Assembly (NCBI RefSeq): GCF_000179555.1
Contig: NZ_AECZ01000001.1
Span: 62,001 to 126,000 of the forward strand
Direction of reading: 5' to 3'
Source of the DNA: Solidesulfovibrio fructosivorans JJ]
Lineage (GTDB): Bacteria > Desulfobacterota > Desulfovibrionia > Desulfovibrionales > Desulfovibrionaceae
DNA length: 64,000 nucleotides
In this document: piece by piece, positions 58,511 to 64,000 of the stretch
Layout of the letters: the number at the start of each line of letters is the position of its first letter
Position numbering within the stretch: position 1 is the stretch's first letter
The notes under the pieces: generated by a model
What the model was told of the DNA's origin: nothing
Seen by the model: only the letters and a program-made list of their open reading frames with translations
Database searches by the model: none
Program-made: the position numbers and the translations under genes

Positions 58511-59575
58511 CTAGATTCCCAGATTCTTTTTGAGCACAGGCATGTTGACCGCCTGCAGAACGAGCTTGGAGCCGTGTTCGATGCGGGATTTGTCGCGCAG
58601 TTTTTCGCGCGTCAGGATGAGTTCCATTTTTTTGGCCACAGTGAAGGTATCGTCGCGCACCACGATGACCGGCACGCCCTTGTCCTCGGCCTTGGCCAGG
58701 ATGATGTCGTTGGGGTAGAGGTTGCCGGTCAGGATCAGCGCCGCGCAGCCGCCTTCCAGGGCCACGAGTTGCAGGTCGGCCCGGTCGCCGCCGCACAGGA
58801 TGGCCACGTCCTTATGACGCTTGAAGAAGGTGATGAAGTTCTCCACCTGCATGGTGCCGATCAGGAAGTTGACCACCAGATTGTCGGTGCGGCCACCGGT
58901 GGTGATCATGCGTCCGCCCAGGCCATGAGCCAAGTCGCCCGCGCGCACGGCGAACATGATGGGGTCGTGGGGCACGATGCCGAGCACGTCCACGCCGCGC
59001 CGCTTGAGGAAGGGCACGATCAGCGTCTCGGCTTCCTCGCGGAAGTGTTCGGGCACGTCGTTTAGGATGACGCCGACCAGGTCTTCGCCCAGGGCTTCCT
59101 TGGCCGCGGCCAGGTAGTCGTAGTTGTATTCCTGGATATAGCGGTCGACGAGCAGGACCTTAGCCCCGATGGCGCCGGCAACGGACACGCCGTCCACGCC
59201 GCAGTACTTGCCGGAGTACAGGAAGCTGCCCGAGCCGCCGACCAGCATGAGGTCCTTGCCGGCGGAGAGCTTTTTATAGCTGTCGACGATGCCCGGCATC
59301 AGGTTGGCGCAATCCTCCAGGAAGGCGCGCATATGGAAATCCCGGGTGATGACCACGGGAGTGACCAGCGAGGGGGATTCCGACAGGCCCAGGGCCTGCT
59401 GCATGAAATGGGCGTCCTCGTCGCCGATCTGGTTGTTGATCTTGTGGGGCACGGCGCCGACGGGCTTCATGTAGCCGAGCGTCTTGCCTTCGCGCTGAAA
59501 CTGCTGCCCCAAAGCCAGAGTGACGAGGTTTTTGCCCGAATATCCCTGCGTGGACCCGATATAGAGACCGATCAT
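58511..59575 (-). CDS. BioD-like ATPase / DRTGG domain protein
   Basis: A 354-residue protein with a BioD-like P-loop domain (MIGLYIGSTQGYSGKNLVTL, residues 1-20; VLLVDRYIQEYNYDYLAAAK; VGVILNDVPEHF) and a DRTGG/CBS-like part from about 220 (LLVNFL-type LVVNFLIGTMQVENFITFFK, VAILCGGDRADLQLVAL). The same domain order forms the N-terminus of long phosphotransacetylases. Here it is a separate gene beside an acetyl-CoA synthetase, so it may sense an acetate-pathway metabolite. ATG 59575 has GGAGGAAC upstream. The catalytic role is unproven. Confidence 0.87.
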   Translation of the reverse strand: MIGLYIGSTQGYSGKNLVTLALGQQFQREGKTLGYMKPVGAVPHKINNQIGDEDAHFMQQALGLSESPSLVTPVVITRDFHMRAFLEDCANLMPGIVDSYKKLSAGKDLMLVGGSGSFLYSGKYCGVDGVSVAGAIGAKVLLVDRYIQEYNYDYLAAAKEALGEDLVGVILNDVPEHFREEAETLIVPFLKRRGVDVLGIVPHDPIMFAVRAGDLAHGLGGRMITTGGRTDNLVVNFLIGTMQVENFITFFKRHKDVAILCGGDRADLQLVALEGGCAALILTGNLYPNDIILAKAEDKGVPVIVVRDDTFTVAKKMELILTREKLRDKSRIEHGSKLVLQAVNMPVLKKNLGI

Positions 59576-59599
59576 AGGATTGTTCCTCCTGGATTCTGC

Positions 59600-61711
59600 T
59601 TACTTTGCGCTCAGGGTGATCCGCACGTCTGCGACCACGGCCTTTTCCGCGTTGACCAGCACCGGGTTGAACTCGGCTTCCTGGATTTCCGGGAAATCCA
59701 GGGCCAGTTCCGACATGGTGAGCAGGATGTCCTCGATGGCCTGGAAGTTTACCGGCGGCTCGCCGCGCACGCCCTTGAGGAGCATGTACGACTTGATTTC
59801 GCGGATGATTCCCTTGGCGTCGTCGCGCCCGAGCGGGGCCAGGCGGAAGGCGATGTCCTTGAGGACTTCCACGTAGATGCCGCCGAGGCCGAACATCAGA
59901 AGCGGACCGAACTGCTCGTCGCGCTTGAACCCGATGATGATCTCTTTGCAGCCCTTGGGGGCCATTTCCTGGACCAGACAACCGGCGATATACGCCTCGG
60001 GGCGCATACGCTGGGCGCGAGCCGTGATGTCGAAGAAGGCGTTTTTCACGGCCTCGGCATCGGCGAGGTTCACCTTGACGCCGCCCACATCGGATTTGTG
60101 GGAGATCTGCGGCGAGGCGATCTTGAGAACGACCGGGTAGCCGATCTTTTCCGCGCCGGCCACGGCCTCGTCGGACGAGCGGGCCAGCACCGTGTTGGGG
60201 GTGGGCAGGTTATAGGCGCGCAGCACTTCCTGGGCCTGGAACTCGACCACTTCGGTCGCGCCCTTGGACCGGGCCTCGTTGATGACCAGGCGCGCCTTCT
60301 GGCGGTTGCGCCGGATCTCCGGATATTCCTGGGCCGGGGTCTGCCGCCAGAGGTAGTACTTGTACATGGTCTCGATGCTGGCAATGAGCGGCTCGGGGTA
60401 GACCGAGCAGGGGATGCTGGCGTCGTTTAGCATGCGCACGCCGGGTTTGGTGCGCATGCCACCCATGTAGTTGACGAAGATGGGTTTTTTCGTGGTCTTG
60501 GAGACATCGATGATGGCCTGGGCCGTCTCGACGATCTGGGCCGAGGCCGTGGGGGTCAGAAGGACCAGGATGGAGTGCACCTGCGGGTCCTCGACCACCA
60601 CCTCGAGTGACTTGCGGTAGCGCTCGGCCGGGGCGTCGCCCACGAGGTCGACCGGGTTGTAGAGCGCGGCGTAAGGGGGCAGGAACTCCTTGAACCGCTC
60701 GATGGTGTTGCTCGACAGGCGGGCCATGTTGAGCAGCGACGATTTTTCGATGGCGTCGGCGGCCAGGATGCCGGGACCGCCGGCGTTGGTGACCACGCAC
60801 ACTCCGGGCCCTTCGGGCAGGGGCTGGGTGGAGAAGGCCATGGCCAGATCGAAGAGCGTGCCCATGTCGCCCGCGCGGATGACGCCGGTCTTGCGGAAGG
60901 CGGCGGTGTAGGCCGCGTCCGAGCCGGCGATGGCCCCGGTGTGGGAGGAGGCCGCCTTGGCGCCGGCGGTGGTGGTGCCGGACTTGATCATGATGACGGG
61001 CTTTTCCCGGCAGACCTTGGCCGCCTGCTCGATGAAGTCCGCGCCATTGGAGACGTTTTCGATATAGCCCAGGATGACCTTGGTGTTCGGGTCGGTGCGC
61101 AGGTATTCCAGCATGTTGGCTTCGTTGACCACGGCCATGTTGCCCATGGACACGAACTTGGAAAACCCGACTTCCTCGCCGAGCGCCCAGTCGAGGATGG
61201 CGGTGCACAGCGCGCCGGACTGGGAGAAGAAGGCGATGGAGCCTTTCTTCGGATAGCCGGCGGCAAAGGAGGCGTTGTTGTCGTCATGGGTGCTGAGGAG
61301 CCCCAGGCAGTTGGGGCCGACCATGGCGATGTCATTTTTCGTACAAATTTCAATAAGTTGCTGCTCGAGGACAGCGCCTTCGCGGCCGACTTCCTTGAAT
61401 CCCGCCGTGATGATGATGACGGAACGGACCTTGCGGGCGGCCAGCGCCTCCATGGAAGGCACAACGGCCTTCACGGGGACGACGATGACGGCCAGGTCAA
61501 GGCCCTCGGGAAGGTCCTCGATGTTTTTGGTGACGGGAAGGCCCAGGATTGTATCGGATTTGGGATTGACGGGAATCAATGTTCCCTTGAATTCCGCATC
61601 CAGCATGTTTTGCACCACCGTATGGCCGACTTTTCCTGGCTTATCGGACGCGCCGATGACGGCTACGGTTTTGGGCGCAAAAAGCGCGTGGATATTCTCT
61701 TTAAAACTCAT
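59600..61711 (-). CDS. Acetate-CoA ligase (ADP-forming), fused subunits
   Basis: A 703-residue acetyl-CoA synthetase that makes ATP from acetyl-CoA, ADP and phosphate. The alpha-type half has the CoA-binding domain (VAVIGASDKPGKVGHTVVQN, MVGPNCLGLLSTHDD) and the phospho-His motif ASSHTGAIAGSDAAY. The beta-type ATP-grasp half starts near 480 (LRAYNLPTPNTVLARSSDEA, GYPVVLKIASPQISHKSDVG, FGPLLMFGLGGIYVEVLKDI). ATG 61711 has GAGGTAGCCGA upstream. In the well-studied Desulfovibrio lactate cluster this place is held by phosphotransacetylase and acetate kinase. Here a single enzyme could recover the ATP. Confidence 0.93.
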   Translation of the reverse strand: MSFKENIHALFAPKTVAVIGASDKPGKVGHTVVQNMLDAEFKGTLIPVNPKSDTILGLPVTKNIEDLPEGLDLAVIVVPVKAVVPSMEALAARKVRSVIIITAGFKEVGREGAVLEQQLIEICTKNDIAMVGPNCLGLLSTHDDNNASFAAGYPKKGSIAFFSQSGALCTAILDWALGEEVGFSKFVSMGNMAVVNEANMLEYLRTDPNTKVILGYIENVSNGADFIEQAAKVCREKPVIMIKSGTTTAGAKAASSHTGAIAGSDAAYTAAFRKTGVIRAGDMGTLFDLAMAFSTQPLPEGPGVCVVTNAGGPGILAADAIEKSSLLNMARLSSNTIERFKEFLPPYAALYNPVDLVGDAPAERYRKSLEVVVEDPQVHSILVLLTPTASAQIVETAQAIIDVSKTTKKPIFVNYMGGMRTKPGVRMLNDASIPCSVYPEPLIASIETMYKYYLWRQTPAQEYPEIRRNRQKARLVINEARSKGATEVVEFQAQEVLRAYNLPTPNTVLARSSDEAVAGAEKIGYPVVLKIASPQISHKSDVGGVKVNLADAEAVKNAFFDITARAQRMRPEAYIAGCLVQEMAPKGCKEIIIGFKRDEQFGPLLMFGLGGIYVEVLKDIAFRLAPLGRDDAKGIIREIKSYMLLKGVRGEPPVNFQAIEDILLTMSELALDFPEIQEAEFNPVLVNAEKAVVADVRITLSAK

Positions 61712-61749
61712 TCGGCTACCTCGCTCGCCTGTTTGCGACCGGAACGCCT

Positions 61750-63054
61750 TTACCGTCCGGCCAGGGTCTCCGCGTAGATTTCCACCGGATGCCGTATGGC
61801 CAGACTGTCGCCGGCCTGGGACAGCATGTCCCCTATTTGCAACATGCAGGCCGGGCAACTCGTGGCGACGACGGATGCGCCTGTGGCCACGATATTGTCC
61901 CGCTTGCGCTTGCCGATGCGTTTGGACAGGTCGTAGTGCTGCAGGGTGAAGCTGCCGCCGGATCCGCAGCAAGAATCCGCCCCTTCCATCTCGATGAGTC
62001 GATAGTGCGGGTTGGCCGCTATAAGGGCCCTGGGCTCAGCGGAAATGCCCAAGGATTTCTTCAAATGGCAGGGATCGTGATAGGTGATCGTCACCTCCTT
62101 GCCGATGGTTGCGCCGACGGGGGGCGTCACCCCCACGTCCTGGATGAGGAAGGCGCTTATGTCCTTAACTTTGGCCGAGAGTTCCCGAATCTTGATCCGC
62201 GTGGACTCGGGCAGGCCGGTGGCCATAAGCGGCCAGATCTTCTTTATGGTGGAAGTGCAGGTGGCGCAGGGCGTCACCAGCACGTCGAAGTCATGGTCCC
62301 CAAAAAGGGCCATATTGTGGGCCACGAGGGCCTCGAAGGTCTTGCTGTCACCCGAGGACAGGGCAGGGATGCCGCAGCAGGCCTGACGGTGGGGCATGTA
62401 GACCCCAACCCCGTGGTGATCGCAGACCTGAAGAACCGCCTCGCCGATGCGCGGGAACATCTTGTCCACCACGCAGCCGTAGAAAAACGCCGCCTTGAGC
62501 CCGGAAGGGCCCCGGGGGGCGTCGCGTTCGGCCTGGCTCGCGTGCAGCGGGGCGCTTGCCAGGGGGGCGAAATGCCGTCCCTCGAGCAGTTTGGAAAAGA
62601 CCCTGGCGCACGAAGAGCCGATGGCGTCGTTGACGGGGCGGGTGAAGATGCCCTGGAACTTGGCCGCGATGGCCATGACCGAGTCGAACAGCCGGGGATT
62701 TTTTAAAAGCCCCCGGAAGATGACCCGCTTGACCGGCGGCAGGCCGTAGTAGCCCGTCAGAAAGGCCCGGGCCTTGAGGAAGATGTCCAGGGCCTTGACG
62801 CCGCTTGGACAGTTGGCCTGGCACGAGCCGCACAGCAGACAGGCGTCCAGGCGTTCCTTGACCCCGGCCGGGTCTTTTATGACCTCGTCGGCCAGGCATT
62901 CGAGCAGGGCGATCTTGCCCCGGGCCACGTGGGCCTCGAGGCCGGTTTCCGCGTAGAGCGGACACACAGCCTGGCACATGCCGCAGCGCATGCAGACGAC
63001 CAGCTGGTCGTCGATTTGCTTGAGCAGCCCGACCAGTTCGCGCATCTCGCTCAT
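61750..63054 (-). CDS. Iron-sulfur subunit of D-lactate/glycolate dehydrogenase (GlcF-like)
   Basis: A 434-residue protein with two 4Fe-4S motifs near the start (CMRCGMCQAVCPLY about 21-34, CLLCGSCQANCPSG about 72-85) and two CCG-type domains (YGCVVDKMFPR, ACCGIPALSSGD, CHLKKSLGI, CCGSGGSFTLQ, CPACMLQIG). These are found in GlcF and the heterodisulfide-reductase D family. It takes electrons from the FAD subunit. ATG 63054 lies 1 base after the stop of the preceding gene, behind GGGGGAATGAT. It is close to the enzyme that removes electrons from D-lactate. Confidence 0.93.
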   Translation of the reverse strand: MSEMRELVGLLKQIDDQLVVCMRCGMCQAVCPLYAETGLEAHVARGKIALLECLADEVIKDPAGVKERLDACLLCGSCQANCPSGVKALDIFLKARAFLTGYYGLPPVKRVIFRGLLKNPRLFDSVMAIAAKFQGIFTRPVNDAIGSSCARVFSKLLEGRHFAPLASAPLHASQAERDAPRGPSGLKAAFFYGCVVDKMFPRIGEAVLQVCDHHGVGVYMPHRQACCGIPALSSGDSKTFEALVAHNMALFGDHDFDVLVTPCATCTSTIKKIWPLMATGLPESTRIKIRELSAKVKDISAFLIQDVGVTPPVGATIGKEVTITYHDPCHLKKSLGISAEPRALIAANPHYRLIEMEGADSCCGSGGSFTLQHYDLSKRIGKRKRDNIVATGASVVATSCPACMLQIGDMLSQAGDSLAIRHPVEIYAETLAGR

Positions 63055-63055
63055 A

Positions 63056-64000
63056 TCATTCCCCCGTGATCTTGCCAGGATTGAGAATCCCCTTGGGATC
63101 CAGGGCCGCTTTGAGTTTTTTGGCGTAGAGGATGGAGCCCTTGCCGACTTCCTTGACCATGTACTTCGACTTGGCCGTGCCGATGCCGTGCTCGCCCGAG
63201 AGCGTGCCGCCAAGGGACAGGGCCACGTCGAAGATCTCGTCTATGGCCGCCTCGACCCGCTTCCACTCCTCGTGATCGCGCTTGTCGGTCAGGATGGTGG
63301 GGTGCAGGTTGCCGTCGCCGGCATGGCCGAAGGTGCCGATGGTAAGCCGGTACTTGGCCGCGATGGTCTCCAGCGCGCCGACCATGGCCGGGATTTGCGA
63401 GCGGGGGACGGTGGCGTCCTCGAGCACTGTGGTCGGGCGGACCCGGGCCAGGGCGGACAGTGCCGCCCGGCGGGCCTCCCAGACCTTGTTGCGCTCGGCC
63501 GCGTCCTTGGCCACGTGGATGCGGGTTGCCCCGCTACGCTGGCAGATGCTCTCGACCTCGGCCGCTTCTTCCTCGACCTGGGCCGGATGGCCGTCGACTT
63601 CGATCAGAAGAAGCGCCTTGGCGTCGGTTGGAAGCCCGGCGTGGGCGAAGTCCTCCACGGTTTTGATGGTGAAGTCATCCATGTATTCCAGGGTCGCCGG
63701 CACGATCTTGGCCGCGATGATGGCGGCCACGGCCTCCGACGCCTTTCCCAGGTCGTCGAAGATGGCCATCATGGCCTTGCTGGCCTTGGGCGGCGGCACG
63801 AGCTTCAGGATGATCTCGTTAAAGACCCCCAGCGTGCCTTCGGAGCCGACCATAAGGCCGTGCAGGTTCATGCCGGTGACGCACTTGACGGTGCGCGAGC
63901 CGGTTTTGACCAGCTCGCCGTCCACGTCATAGAGGCTAAGCCCCATGACGTAGTCCTTGGTGACGCCATATTTCAGGCCGCGAAGCCCGCCGGCGTTTTC
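63056..64000 (-). CDS. FAD-linked D-lactate/glycolate dehydrogenase (GlcD-like), partial
   Basis: Only the C-terminal 314 residues are in the window; the start lies to the right. The visible part begins inside the FAD-binding domain (NAGGLRGLKYGVTKDYVMGL, GMNLHGLMVGSEGTLGVFNE). The substrate domain follows with LLLIEVDGHPAQVEEEAAEV, a conserved GTFGHAGDGNLHPTIL and LGGTLSGEHGIGTAKSKYM. This is the D-lactate dehydrogenase/glycolate oxidase D family. The Met at 63946 is internal and not the start. It is upstream of its Fe-S partner and heads the part of the operon seen here. Confidence 0.94.
   Translation of the reverse strand, partial: ENAGGLRGLKYGVTKDYVMGLSLYDVDGELVKTGSRTVKCVTGMNLHGLMVGSEGTLGVFNEIILKLVPPPKASKAMMAIFDDLGKASEAVAAIIAAKIVPATLEYMDDFTIKTVEDFAHAGLPTDAKALLLIEVDGHPAQVEEEAAEVESICQRSGATRIHVAKDAAERNKVWEARRAALSALARVRPTTVLEDATVPRSQIPAMVGALETIAAKYRLTIGTFGHAGDGNLHPTILTDKRDHEEWKRVEAAIDEIFDVALSLGGTLSGEHGIGTAKSKYMVKEVGKGSILYAKKLKAALDPKGILNPGKITGE

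Overview
The window is GC-rich and matches a sulfate-reducing deltaproteobacterium of the Desulfovibrionaceae, most like the Solidesulfovibrio/Desulfovibrio group. This rests on a lactate-oxidation operon of Desulfovibrio type (lactate permease, GlcD-like FAD subunit, Fe-S subunit, LutC, LutB), a stand-alone hypF, and many small Desulfovibrio-style regulators. The genus is inferred from gene content; no marker gene was compared.

Left arm (1 to about 14.43 kb): the right-hand part of a prophage, read leftwards on the minus strand. From right to left it has an SF3/D5 replicative helicase, an iteron-rich candidate origin, a CHC2/TOPRIM primase, a ParB-DNA methyltransferase fusion, a Nu1-like small terminase, an HD phosphohydrolase, small zinc and ASCH proteins, a GpA-type large terminase, an AT-rich insert with a small HTH gene, a gpW-like protein, a lambda-type portal, and an S49 head protease with a nested scaffold start. 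The right boundary is a 3' half of a tRNA-Arg gene (14385-14432) without its 5' half, followed by the tRNA's own terminator. This is the expected look of a phage attachment site. No integrase is visible, so it should lie left of the window.

Middle (14.8-36.9 kb): chromosomal genes. They are a secreted RTX subtilisin, a diguanylate cyclase, a GT4 glycosyltransferase overlapping rsmA, HU, and an expanded macromolecular-synthesis cluster (rpsU-yqeY-mutS2-dnaG-rpoD). Then come an Asp/Glu racemase, a three-gene parA / Lys-Ala-Pro-rich protein / amphi-Trp operon, a radical SAM protein, a zinc alcohol dehydrogenase, an RluD-CoaE fusion and a rhomboid protease.

Regulator and maturation block (37-49.8 kb): three tandem paralogous CI-like regulators whose S24 domains all lack the usual serine nucleophile, hypF, a DUF362 protein, a PfpI protein, a beta-helix (hexapeptide) protein co-transcribed with two receiver-only response regulators, and a DUF255 thioredoxin-like protein followed by a membrane protein.

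Right arm (50-64 kb): a chemoreceptor interrupted by an in-frame TAG near its end, an unknown CxxC protein, a lipoprotein, and then the lactate operon. The operon combines a D-lactate-type GlcD/Fe-S pair, an ADP-forming acetyl-CoA synthetase, a BioD/DRTGG protein, lactate permease, LutC and a LutB-LutA-like fusion. Together they can import lactate, oxidise either enantiomer and pass carbon to acetate with ATP formation.

A striking feature at several scales is a dispersed family of long, nearly perfect hairpins at gene ends (16964, 25044, 25273, 33287, 33409, 43972, 49941, 52730). They have T/A tracts near the loop and share two recognisable sequence types.
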